From: an uncultured Selenomonas sp.
Lineage (GTDB): Bacteria > Bacillota > Negativicutes > Selenomonadales > Selenomonadaceae
Direction of reading: 5' to 3'
DNA: 45,878 bases
Assembly: GCA_902766095.1 (NCBI GenBank)
Contig: CACXCN010000032.1
Location: 1 to 45,878 of the forward strand
The notes under the pieces were generated by a model. It did no database searches and had not been told where the DNA came from. It was given only the letters and a program-made list of their open reading frames with translations. Below, piece by piece: positions 16,540 to 24,868 of the stretch (within the stretch, counting starts at the first letter, position 1; every line of letters begins with the position of its first letter). A program made the position numbers and the translations under genes.

Positions 16540-17928
16540 TCACGCTCCGCGACGGAACGCGCTTTCCGGCAGGCGCTTGATCTGCGGCCATGCCTGATTG
16601 ATGGCCTTGGCGATCATGAATTTTCCTGCAGGGTCGAGATGCAGGCCGTCTACTGCCAGCTCCGGACGCAGGTCGCCGTACGAATCCTCCATGCCCGGCG
16701 TCACATCGATATGGACATGCGAGCGGATATAGGCATTGATGCGCTTGCGGTTCGCCTGCCAGTCCGGATCGGTCGCATCATCGAAAGCTGACCGTATCTG
16801 CACCGGGTTCAGCGGTGGCAGCGTCAGAAACACCGGCCGGATGCCATTGGCCAAACATTTCCGGCGCACGGCCTCCATATCCTGAATGATGTCATCCGTA
16901 TCCATGCCGTTGCGCAGGTTGTTCGACCCCATCATGATGAGGAGATAGCGTGGATGGAACGGCAGCACATCGCGATCGAAGCGCGCTAAGCTCATCTGGC
17001 TCGTATCGCCGCTCTCCGCGAGATTCACACTCGGGAAACTCAGGTAGCTCTGATAGCTGAACGCCCAGTCCGTCGGCGAGTACGATATACTGCCGCCGCC
17101 ATGGCTGATGCTGTCGCCGAACGTGGCCACCTCATAGTTCGCCTGCGGGTTGGTCAGAAACGATTTCGCCTCGGACCATACGCCGATGGCACTGCCGTCG
17201 GCCGCGAGCGCCCGCACGCGCCAGTAGAACGGCTTGCTGCCATAGCGCGGCTGCCGGTCATAGATCTGCCCGCTCTCGGAATATAGCACATCGATCCTGT
17301 GCTCCGAGGCCGTCGTGCCATTCGGATTCTCCGGTGCCGCGTCCAGGATCTCCACCTCGTAGCTGGCAGCTCCCGGCACTGGCAGCCAGTCATATACCGG
17401 ATAGAGCAGCACCGTGCCATTGCCATCATTATAGGTCGAGGATATGGAGGGCCGCTCGACGAAAGGCTGATTCCGCCGGTAGGCGACGCGCCCGAGCTCC
17501 GAGGGCTCGCCGACGATATGCCCCTTTACATCGAGGCCGCGCACACGATAGCAGAACTCCGCCCCCTCGAAATCGTCCGGCATCGCCAGCTCGATGCCGT
17601 TCGTATAGGCGCGCTGCGGCTCCATCAGCGGGATATAGCTCTCTCCCTGGCGGCGCAGGACCTCCACATCATACATGACCGCCCCGTCGACCCGCTCCCA
17701 GCGCAGCACCGGATGACATGGTGCCGGATCGGTATCCGTGTACTCGAGCGTCAGGACCGGCTGCGTATGCGGTGCCGCAGCCTGAGCAGCAACTGACAGG
17801 CCCTGCGCCTGGGCTGAGGACACGGCCTCATCCTCTCCTTTATCGTTATCAGCAGCCAGATACCATATACCGCAGCCGACAATCACGCACATCAGTATAC
17901 GAACCGCTTTCCTGCAGCTTTTCGTCAT
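16540..17928 (-). CDS. Secreted SGNH/GDSL hydrolase with two FN3-like domains
   Basis: 462 residues from ATG 17928, preceded by GGAAGGGG (about 10 nt). An N-terminal signal anchor (about residues 8-25) is followed by an Ala/Gln-rich linker, then two fibronectin-III-like repeats (about 55-140 and 170-255: VLRWERVDGAVMYDVEV and YDWLPVPGAASYEVEI). The SGNH esterase domain starts near 265. All blocks are present: GDS with nucleophile Ser274, Gly in ESGDTS, Asn in MGSNN (about 331-335), and DGLHLD (427-432) with the catalytic Asp/His. It probably acts in the periplasm or at the surface, deacylating polysaccharide or another envelope ester. It is monocistronic, with a promoter at 18009-18037. Confidence 0.86.
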   Translation of the reverse strand: MTKSCRKAVRILMCVIVGCGIWYLAADNDKGEDEAVSSAQAQGLSVAAQAAAPHTQPVLTLEYTDTDPAPCHPVLRWERVDGAVMYDVEVLRRQGESYIPLMEPQRAYTNGIELAMPDDFEGAEFCYRVRGLDVKGHIVGEPSELGRVAYRRNQPFVERPSISSTYNDGNGTVLLYPVYDWLPVPGAASYEVEILDAAPENPNGTTASEHRIDVLYSESGQIYDRQPRYGSKPFYWRVRALAADGSAIGVWSEAKSFLTNPQANYEVATFGDSISHGGGSISYSPTDWAFSYQSYLSFPSVNLAESGDTSQMSLARFDRDVLPFHPRYLLIMMGSNNLRNGMDTDDIIQDMEAVRRKCLANGIRPVFLTLPPLNPVQIRSAFDDATDPDWQANRKRINAYIRSHVHIDVTPGMEDSYGDLRPELAVDGLHLDPAGKFMIAKAINQAWPQIKRLPESAFRRGA

Positions 17929-18008
17929 CGAGCTCACGCCCCTTCCTGTGGCACCAGTACCATACGGTCCCGGTCTCATTCTGCCCTGCCGGGCTTTTTC
18001 ATGTCATT

Positions 18009-18037
18009 ATCATAGCAGATAACGTCTGGTATGTAAA
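18009..18037 (-). promoter_or_regulatory. Sigma-70 promoter of the SGNH hydrolase gene
   Basis: On the minus strand, TTTACA (18032-18037), a 17-bp spacer and TATGAT (18009-18014), each one mismatch from consensus. The start codon is about 75 nt downstream. Confidence 0.72.
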
Positions 18038-18221
18038 ATGCTTTGTTTATCTCATTTGATATACAGAATACGAATATCTCATTCCGCACTTCGCTCTCTA
18101 CATATTTTAAGTTATATTTATGTACTTGCCGTTACCATTGTGCTATCATAGAAAAGAATTTTAGCTAAGGCCACATGAAGCCCCATAGCCAGCCTTTTTA
18201 TGTTAAGGAGCGATATTCATC

Positions 18222-20171
18222 ATGCGTTTACGCTATCTCGCAGTCGTCTGGGCCGTATACGTCGTCACTCAGAGCCTGCTGCGCCTCATCTTGACAGGTA
18301 CGAGTCTGAGCCTGCTGTCGGCCGCACCTGCAGATATCCTGCGGGCACTGGCACTAGGTCTTGTTTATGATGCCGGCACCGGTATGGCCTTCGTGACCCC
18401 GCTGGCCCTGTTCTTCCTGCTGCCGGGGCGCTGGCTGCGCTCACGGGTCGGCCGCTGGCTGCGCCGGGCGGTCCTGTTCGTCCTCGAGCTGTTCACCGCA
18501 TTCACGACGACATCCTTGTTCCTCTACTGGCAGGAGTTCCACACGAATTTCAACTTCATCGCCGTCGACTATCTGATCTACACGACCGAGATGCTGAAGA
18601 ATATCTGGGAGTCGTACCCCATGGGTCTGATCCTGCCGGGACTGGCCATCGCGGCTGCCGCCCTGACCTGGCTCGTCGAGCGCCTGACCGCCTGGCTGGG
18701 TGAGTGGCGTCTTACTCCGATAGAGACCGATTTCTGTGGCTGGACCCCCGCGGCTTTCGGCCGCTGGCTGCTACTCTGCCTGCTGCTCCCCGCCCTCTCG
18801 CTGCTGCCGCAGGACAGCTGGCGGGCTCACGTTGCAGCGGATCCGGTCAATGCCGAACTCGCCGGCAATGGTCCCGCCTGCTTCGTGCATGCGTTCTTTG
18901 CCAACGAGCTCGACTACAATACCTTTTATGCGACCCGCGACGATGCCACGGTGCGCAGCCATCTGCGCGAGGAGCTCAGCGAGCGCGATGCCCTGCCCGA
19001 CAGTACGGATCCGGCCTCCCGCCAGATCGAGCCTGTAGCGGATGACCGTCAGGGCATACCGCGCTACACCGGTGGTCCGACGCCGAACGTCGTCCTCATC
19101 ACGGTCGAAAGCCTGTCCTCGGATTTTTCCCGGGCCTTCGGCGGTGCTGACGATTTCACGCCGCATATGGACGGACTGACCCAGGATGCTTTCTGCTTCC
19201 AGCGCATGTATGCTACCGGGACACGTACCGTGCGCGGCCTCGAGGCCATCTCGCTCTCTGTACCGCCCACGCCGGGGCAGTCCATCCTGCGCCGCGCTGA
19301 CAACGACCACATGCAGACGCTCGGCTCCATCCTGTCCGCCCATGGCTATGCCTGCGACTTCATATACGGCGGCGACGGCTTCTTCGACAATATGAATGAT
19401 TTCTTCAGCCGCAACGGTTACACAATCAAAGACCGCTCCAGCATCCCCTCCGACGAGCGTCACAGCGCCCCGGAGACCGTATGGGGCGTGGCTGACGAAG
19501 TCCTCTACACGCAGGTCCTGCACTCGCTCGACGAACATGCCAAAGCCGGTGAGCCGGCTTTCGAGATGATCATGACGACCTCGAACCATCGTCCCTACAC
19601 ATTCCCGCAGGGGCGCGACGCGGCCGCCGATGAAAAATACGGCACGCGCGAAGGCGCCTGCCGCTACTCGGACTGGGCCATCCGCGACTTCATCGACCGC
19701 GCGCGTCAGCATGACTGGTTCGATAATACAGTATTCGTCATCATCGCCGACCATCAGGCCAGTGCTGCCGGCCGCACGGTCCTGCCGGTGAACCGCTACC
19801 ACATCCCTGCCCTCGTCTATGCGCCGGGGCGCATCGCTGATGGTAGCACGAACCGCCTCACGAGCCAGATTGACCTGGCACCGACGCTGCTCGGCATGCT
19901 GGGAATCTCCTACGACTCCCAGCTCATGGGTCACGACATCGCCCAGACGCCGCCCGACCTCGACCGCGCCTTCATCAGCACCTACCAGCTGCTAGGCTAC
20001 ATCCGCATGGACAAACTGACCGTACTGACCCCGGACCGCAAGGTCCAGAGCTATCATATCGATGACTGGAATACCAGCACCTACACCCCGCTGCCGGTCG
20101 ACGACGCAGCCGCCACCGATGCCATCAGCTGGTACCAGGGTGCCTCGATGCTCTACCACCGCCAGCTATGA
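18222..20171 (+). CDS. LtaS/OpgB-type sulfatase-fold phosphoglycerol transferase family protein
   Basis: 649-residue membrane protein. About five membrane segments fall in the first 220 residues, followed by an extracytoplasmic alkaline-phosphatase/sulfatase domain (about 285-600). Key residues are visible: Glu near 294 in VLITVESLSS (metal), the catalytic Thr near 336 in GTRTVRG, and Asp510-His511 in IIADHQAS. These match lipoteichoic-acid synthases and the E. coli OpgB/MdoB group, which transfer or hydrolyse phosphoglycerol head groups of phosphatidylglycerol. In a diderm the product may be a decorated periplasmic glucan or a surface polymer. The ATG has AAGGAG about 9 nt upstream. It is monocistronic and followed by the structured terminator at 20212-20303. 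Confidence 0.87.
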   Translation: MRLRYLAVVWAVYVVTQSLLRLILTGTSLSLLSAAPADILRALALGLVYDAGTGMAFVTPLALFFLLPGRWLRSRVGRWLRRAVLFVLELFTAFTTTSLFLYWQEFHTNFNFIAVDYLIYTTEMLKNIWESYPMGLILPGLAIAAAALTWLVERLTAWLGEWRLTPIETDFCGWTPAAFGRWLLLCLLLPALSLLPQDSWRAHVAADPVNAELAGNGPACFVHAFFANELDYNTFYATRDDATVRSHLREELSERDALPDSTDPASRQIEPVADDRQGIPRYTGGPTPNVVLITVESLSSDFSRAFGGADDFTPHMDGLTQDAFCFQRMYATGTRTVRGLEAISLSVPPTPGQSILRRADNDHMQTLGSILSAHGYACDFIYGGDGFFDNMNDFFSRNGYTIKDRSSIPSDERHSAPETVWGVADEVLYTQVLHSLDEHAKAGEPAFEMIMTTSNHRPYTFPQGRDAAADEKYGTREGACRYSDWAIRDFIDRARQHDWFDNTVFVIIADHQASAAGRTVLPVNRYHIPALVYAPGRIADGSTNRLTSQIDLAPTLLGMLGISYDSQLMGHDIAQTPPDLDRAFISTYQLLGYIRMDKLTVLTPDRKVQSYHIDDWNTSTYTPLPVDDAAATDAISWYQGASMLYHRQL

Positions 20172-20211
20172 GCACCTGCTTGACTGCTTACTGAACAGAA
20201 TATCCGCTGAG

Positions 20212-20303
20212 CGGGCTGTAACTAAATAGCTGTAGACACCTAAGAGAATAAAGCAGCGGCAGGCTTAGGCTTATATGCTATTTATTACAGCCCGCTTTTT
20301 CTC
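20212..20303 (+). terminator. Composite terminator-like stem with structured loop
   Basis: GCGGGCTGTAA-N-TAAATAGC (20212-20231) pairs with 20278-20296 (two mismatches) and is followed by five T. The 46-nt loop holds a second small stem, CCTAAG/CTTAGG (20240-20245 with 20265-20270). It acts as the terminator of the upstream gene. The size and inner stem are unusual and could hide a small RNA. Confidence 0.65.
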
Positions 20304-20406
20304 GATAAGGCGGACCTGACTGCGAAAACCGGAGACTGCATATATACTTCTTGACTTCCTACCATTTCATGATAAGCTAAACTCATATTGGATGGGGGAT
20401 GAGTGT

Positions 20407-23340
20407 ATGGATGCAGATCAGATAAATATATTCAACTGGCTCACGGAGCGACGCCAGCATATCGCCGACATATTGGAGGATCCCTCGGTCAGCGGTTTCC
20501 GCAACAGCGCGATCGAGAAGTACTCCGATCAGGCTCATTTCGTCTCGGAGCTGCTGCAGAACGCTGACGATGCGGGAGCCACTGAGGCCAGGTTCGAACT
20601 GCGGGCGAACGAACTCATATTCGCCCATAACGGCACGCGACGTTTCTCTCTGTCCGATCCCGACCACGAAGCCGAAAGCCGTCAGGCCGGACAGCTCGGC
20701 GATATAAACGCCATCACCTCCATGGGCAGCTCGAACAAGAACCCCAAAGACACGATCGGCCGCTTCGGCATCGGCTTCAAATCGGTGTTCAAATATACGA
20801 ATACCCCTTATATATATGATGACACTCTGGCCTTCCGCATCGAGCGCCTCGTCGTCCCCGTACTCCTGCACGGGGATTATCCGGGCCGTCGCCCGGGCGA
20901 GACGCTTTTCCTGCTGCCCTTCAACCGGCCGCAGATGCCGGCCAGCACGGCAGTGAGCGACATCGCCGCCCGGTTGCGCTCGCTCGTCTATCCCACCCTG
21001 TTCCTGCGCCATCTGCGCCGCATCGAGTACACGTATGGAGCGCAGCAGGGCTTCTACCGGTCAGATATAAAGGCTTCTCGCGATCTGGGCACGCTGACGT
21101 TTGCCGAGATAAGCTATAGCGCCGAACCGCAGGTACAGCACAGCGACCTGCTGTTCTTCGAACGGCAGACCAATGACGGCCACCGACTGGCCGTCGCCTG
21201 TGTTACCGATGGCGAGGGGCATCTGGTACCGACCGATCTGCCAGCCTTTTCCTATTTTCCGACGAAGGAAAAGACCGGCCTGCATTTCCTGATTCATGCC
21301 CCATTCCTACTGAACGACAGCCGCGAAGGCATACTCGCCGGCGAACCGCACAACCGCCAGATGATCGACGGACTCGCTGCGCTGGCCGCAGATTCACTCG
21401 CCGCACTCGTGCAATCAGATACCGGTCATACCTATATCGACGATGGCATATTCGCTATCATCCCTTATGACCCCGCGACCTTCACGCCGCCCGAGCATCT
21501 CCATGAGTCCGCCCGGATCTCCTTCCTGCCCTTCTACCAGGCCATCCATGACAAATTCCTGACTGCGCCGATCATCCCCACCCGCACGCCGGGGGAATAT
21601 GTGACCACCAGACAGGCCTTCTGGGCTACCGACCGCATGCTGCCGCTGCTGTTCAGCGATGAACAGCTCGCCCTGCTCACCGGCGTAGCGGATGCCCACT
21701 GGGTATTCACGCGCACCGGCTTCATCAGTCAGGGCAGCAGTCTGGCCATCGTGCGCTTCATCGTGACCATCGTGGCGAAAAACTACTCCGACACAGCCCT
21801 GCTGCAGCTCCTGACACCTGCCTTCATCGCGCAGCAGTCACTGAAATGGCTCCACCGGCTCTATGCCTTCATCCGCCAGTCTGCCAGCCGTATGAAGCTG
21901 GCCCGCAGTCTGCCGATCCTGCTCGGCCTGGACAAAAAGCCTGTCGTCCCCTTTGATGCGGCAGGCGAGCCGCAGATATTCCTGCCGACCTCGGACCTGG
22001 CCTCCGGCTATCCCACCGTATATCCCGGCCTCTGGCGCGAGCCGGATACCCGCCAGTTCCTGAAGCAGTTGGGACTACGCCAGCCTTCGCTGGCCGACGA
22101 GATTTTCCAGCGCATCCTGCCCCGCTGTGCCGGAGATGGCCAGCTGGACACGCGCCTCTACATCCGCAAGTTTGTACGGTATTTCCGTGAAGTCGGCCTG
22201 CCGCAGCGCCGCAAGCTCATCAATGCTCTGGCCAAAGTCCGCTGGCTCTACTATCCAGCCCGCGATGACGCTGGCAAATCTGTCCCGGGACGGGCTGCCA
22301 GCCGCGATGCCTATATGGCCACGCCCGAGCTCGTGGAATATTTTGCCGGCGATGACGAAGCCATCCTCATCCAGCCTGATGAATACGCCGAGCTGGCCGG
22401 AGCCGACGGCCGGGGCGGCGCCCTCGACGGATTCCTGGCCGCCGTCGCCATCGAGGACCAGCATCCCCGACTGCAGCAGCATGTGCTCTCGCCGGACGAG
22501 CTGGACGCGCGCGGCCTGAGCATCCCGCCGCACTGGCAGCAGACCAGACGACCGGGTGACACCATATATGGCGTGGAAATCGAGCTCGACGGCTATCGAA
22601 ATCTCCTGCGGCGTCTGGAAAAAGCCCGCAACCCGCTGCCGCTGTCTCAGCTGCTCTGGTGCCTGCTGGGACGGGCCATCGCCGCTCACCGGTTCCACGA
22701 TACGCCGGGGCGCATATTCCACGCGGCCCTGATCTACCGCCGCGAGGCAGCTGGTACGCGACCTCTCTCCCAGCCCTTCCCTGATGCCTGCCTGACGGCC
22801 CTGCGCGAGACGCCCTGGCTCGTCAATCGCACCGGCAGCCTGGTCGCTCCCAGCCAGACCAGCATCGAAATGCTGGCCGACGGCTACGACGCAGCGGAGC
22901 CGGCCCATACCGCCCTGCTGGAACTGCTGGGACTCGGTCATGCCACGCCCGAACAGCTGTGCGACCAGCTCATCCGCCGCTACGAGCAGCAGCAGGCCGA
23001 CGGCTGGGACAGCTGGGAAATCATCCTGCTGCTGCACATGATGCACGAGCAACGCGAATACGACGGCACGCAATGGGATCTGCAGGCCCGGCTGCTCGCC
23101 CAGCGCCTGGCGGGCTATCACCGCCGCACCTATGCCGGCTCCGACAGCCCGTTGCTGCAGGACCCGGTCGCCGCGCTGACCGAAGCCATATTCTCCCTGC
23201 ACCTGCTGGCGAGGGGCGAGTCCCCCGCTGCTGCCGGCGTCTCCCCGCTGGCCCAGGAACTCTACGAGCTCAGCCAGAGCGATCCCGACATGTTCGCCCG
23301 CCTGACCCGCGCCGCCGCCCACCGCATCGCAGCAGATTAA
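20407..23340 (+). CDS. Sacsin/Hsp90-like (GHKL) ATPase protein
   Basis: 977-residue protein. The start is ATG 20407 (GGGGGA about 8 nt upstream), not the ATG at 20392. The first 170 residues form a sacsin-type GHKL ATP-binding domain: ELLQNADDAGA (48-58) with the Mg-binding Asn52, IFAHNG (71-76) in the position of the usual D-x-G box, SMGSSNK (105-111) and IGRFGIGFKSVF (117-128). The remaining 800 residues have no motif I can name. They are soluble and mostly helical with many Arg and Leu, and have no signal peptide or membrane segment. It stands alone: a terminator lies before it and a convergent small gene after it. Sacsin-like ATPases in bacteria are often found among defence genes, but their function is largely unknown. 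Confidence 0.78.
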   Translation: MDADQINIFNWLTERRQHIADILEDPSVSGFRNSAIEKYSDQAHFVSELLQNADDAGATEARFELRANELIFAHNGTRRFSLSDPDHEAESRQAGQLGDINAITSMGSSNKNPKDTIGRFGIGFKSVFKYTNTPYIYDDTLAFRIERLVVPVLLHGDYPGRRPGETLFLLPFNRPQMPASTAVSDIAARLRSLVYPTLFLRHLRRIEYTYGAQQGFYRSDIKASRDLGTLTFAEISYSAEPQVQHSDLLFFERQTNDGHRLAVACVTDGEGHLVPTDLPAFSYFPTKEKTGLHFLIHAPFLLNDSREGILAGEPHNRQMIDGLAALAADSLAALVQSDTGHTYIDDGIFAIIPYDPATFTPPEHLHESARISFLPFYQAIHDKFLTAPIIPTRTPGEYVTTRQAFWATDRMLPLLFSDEQLALLTGVADAHWVFTRTGFISQGSSLAIVRFIVTIVAKNYSDTALLQLLTPAFIAQQSLKWLHRLYAFIRQSASRMKLARSLPILLGLDKKPVVPFDAAGEPQIFLPTSDLASGYPTVYPGLWREPDTRQFLKQLGLRQPSLADEIFQRILPRCAGDGQLDTRLYIRKFVRYFREVGLPQRRKLINALAKVRWLYYPARDDAGKSVPGRAASRDAYMATPELVEYFAGDDEAILIQPDEYAELAGADGRGGALDGFLAAVAIEDQHPRLQQHVLSPDELDARGLSIPPHWQQTRRPGDTIYGVEIELDGYRNLLRRLEKARNPLPLSQLLWCLLGRAIAAHRFHDTPGRIFHAALIYRREAAGTRPLSQPFPDACLTALRETPWLVNRTGSLVAPSQTSIEMLADGYDAAEPAHTALLELLGLGHATPEQLCDQLIRRYEQQQADGWDSWEIILLLHMMHEQREYDGTQWDLQARLLAQRLAGYHRRTYAGSDSPLLQDPVAALTEAIFSLHLLARGESPAAAGVSPLAQELYELSQSDPDMFARLTRAAAHRIAAD

Positions 23341-23345
23341 TAAAC

Positions 23346-23558
23346 TCAGCTCTTCGCGGCCTGGCGCATATTGTATATCAGGAAATCCAGGCAATCGAGC
23401 TTGGCCGTCTCCTCATGCACCCGGGCCAGCAAATCTTTGCGATAGCGTCCCAGCAGGCAAAGCCGTTCTTCTGGCTTCTGCAGGCTTACGACCTGCTCGA
23501 TCAACTGTTCCGGGCATCCTGCATCGTGCAGATTACGGCGTATATCATCCTGCACCAT
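23346..23558 (-). CDS. Small conserved protein with DAGC and DCLDFLIY motifs
   Basis: 70-residue soluble, helical protein. GAGGAGGG lies a few nt before the ATG, so it is clearly translated. The pattern NLHDAGCPEQLIE (about 9-21), a central LLGRYRKDLL and LDCLDFLIYNM (about 54-64) resembles a small uncharacterised family I associate with Firmicutes, often near a transcription regulator. Two cysteines (positions 15 and 56) are in the conserved parts. It is transcribed divergently from the LysR gene, with overlapping promoters, and converges on the sacsin-like gene, whose stop is 5 nt from its own. Confidence 0.75.
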   Translation of the reverse strand: MVQDDIRRNLHDAGCPEQLIEQVVSLQKPEERLCLLGRYRKDLLARVHEETAKLDCLDFLIYNMRQAAKS

Positions 23559-23588
23559 GACTCCCTCCTCTGCTGTTTTCTCGGCTAA

Positions 23589-23617
23589 ATAATAGCAAAG
23601 CCCCTCTATTATGTAAA
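23589..23617 (-). promoter_or_regulatory. Promoter of the small conserved gene
   Basis: On the minus strand, TTTACA (23612-23617), a 17-bp spacer and TATTAT (23589-23594), each one mismatch from consensus. Its -35 lies 10 bp from the LysR gene's -10, so the two divergent promoters overlap. Confidence 0.65.
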
Positions 23618-23626
23618 ATACTTATA

Positions 23627-23635
23627 TGATATAAT
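23627..23635 (+). promoter_or_regulatory. Extended -10 promoter of the LysR gene
   Basis: TGATATAAT is a perfect extended -10 about 45 nt upstream of the ATG at 23677. No consensus -35 is seen, as is common for extended -10 promoters and for autoregulated LysR genes. Confidence 0.6.
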
Positions 23636-23676
23636 GAGCTATACGAAAAATTCATTGCTGATGAAAGGGGAACCTC

Positions 23677-24561
23677 ATGGAACTACGAGCCCTGCATTAT
23701 TTCCTGGCCATCGCCCGTGAAGAGAATATGACGGAGGCCGCCAACGTCCTTCATGTCACCCAGCCCACACTCTCGCGTCAGATGGCTGACCTCGAGGACG
23801 AGCTCGGCACAAAGCTGTTCGTGCGCACGAACCGCAAGACCATGCTGACCGAGGACGGCATCCACATGCGCATGCGCGCCGAGGAAATACTCTCCCTCGT
23901 CGAACAGACCGAGTCCGAGATCCGCGACAATAGCAGCGAGCTCACTGGCTGCCTGCACATCGGGGCCGCCGAGACGGATGCCATCAGCTATATCACCGGC
24001 ACATTCGTCCAGTTGCAGAAACTGCATCCGCAACTGACGTTCGAACTGTTCAGCGGCAACATCGATTCCGTCGAGGACCGCCTTTCCCATGGCCTGCTGG
24101 ACTTCGCACTCATCATGGGCCCCAGGCATCTGGACAGCTACGACTACATCCGCCTGCCACACAAGATCATCATGGGGCTCATGGTGAACCGCGACCACCC
24201 GCTCGCCCGCAAAGGCAGCATTACCCCCGATGACCTGCGCGACCTGCCACTGCTCATACCGTCACGCTCCGACAAAAACGGATATGATTTCCGCAGCTGG
24301 TCCGGCGGCACCCTGCTGCGCGAGCAGCTGCACATAGTCGGGAAATTCGACCTCATCAACAACGTCACGGGCCTGATACGCGCCGGCCACGCCTGCGCCC
24401 TGACCATCAACGGCCTCGTACCGCTCGAGCTCCCGGATCTGGTATTCATCCCCCTCGAGCCCGCCTATGAGATAACCTCCTATATCATATGGAAAAAATA
24501 CCGGCTGCAGTCCAAAGCCGCCGATTATTTCATCAGGGAACTGCGAAAATCGATATCATGA
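23677..24561 (+). CDS. LysR-family transcriptional regulator
   Basis: 294-residue regulator of standard length. The winged helix-turn-helix occupies residues 1-60 (ELRALHYFLAIAREENMTEA, then VTQPTLSRQMADLEDELG), with a linker helix to about 88 and a periplasmic-binding-protein-like effector domain (92-294). AAAGGGG lies about 8 nt before the ATG. Divergence from the 70-residue gene, with interlocked promoters, makes that gene the obvious target candidate. The effector cannot be guessed. The gene ends 15 bp from the MITE-like element. Confidence 0.92.
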   Translation: MELRALHYFLAIAREENMTEAANVLHVTQPTLSRQMADLEDELGTKLFVRTNRKTMLTEDGIHMRMRAEEILSLVEQTESEIRDNSSELTGCLHIGAAETDAISYITGTFVQLQKLHPQLTFELFSGNIDSVEDRLSHGLLDFALIMGPRHLDSYDYIRLPHKIIMGLMVNRDHPLARKGSITPDDLRDLPLLIPSRSDKNGYDFRSWSGGTLLREQLHIVGKFDLINNVTGLIRAGHACALTINGLVPLELPDLVFIPLEPAYEITSYIIWKKYRLQSKAADYFIRELRKSIS

Positions 24562-24576
24562 CGCAAAAGCATGGGA

Positions 24577-24842
24577 TGTAACGAAAACCTGACATGATAA
24601 GGCAGCGACAGGCATGGTTCCGGAATGGAGCGTCGTGGTTTAGCGTCAAGAAATCAAATTTTTCCCTATCAAACAATCCCTTGAAAGTACTTTCGTCCAA
24701 GCGCAGCGCGTTTAAGTACTTTCAAGGGATCTATTTATTGGGAAAAATTTTATTTTAGCCAAACCACAATAGCGGAATGGAGGAACCATGCCTGCCGCGG
24801 TTCCACGTGCTTAGGCATGAGACAACACCTTATTTCGTTACA
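24577..24842. mobile_element. Complete MITE-like element, 266 bp
   Basis: The ends are a perfect 10-bp inverted repeat (TGTAACGAAA 24577-24586, TTTCGTTACA 24833-24842). The two arms are imperfect inverted copies of one another around a centre near 24700 (GAAAGTACTTTC and its partner at about 24685-24730), so the whole element could fold into a long hairpin. The left arm is the relative of the partial copy at 1-131 (66 of 71 core positions). There is no coding capacity. A target duplication was not evident. It fills the 307-bp gap between the LysR and ABC genes. Confidence 0.78.
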
Positions 24843-24868
24843 GCCCTGCTTCACGTTTTATCACACGC

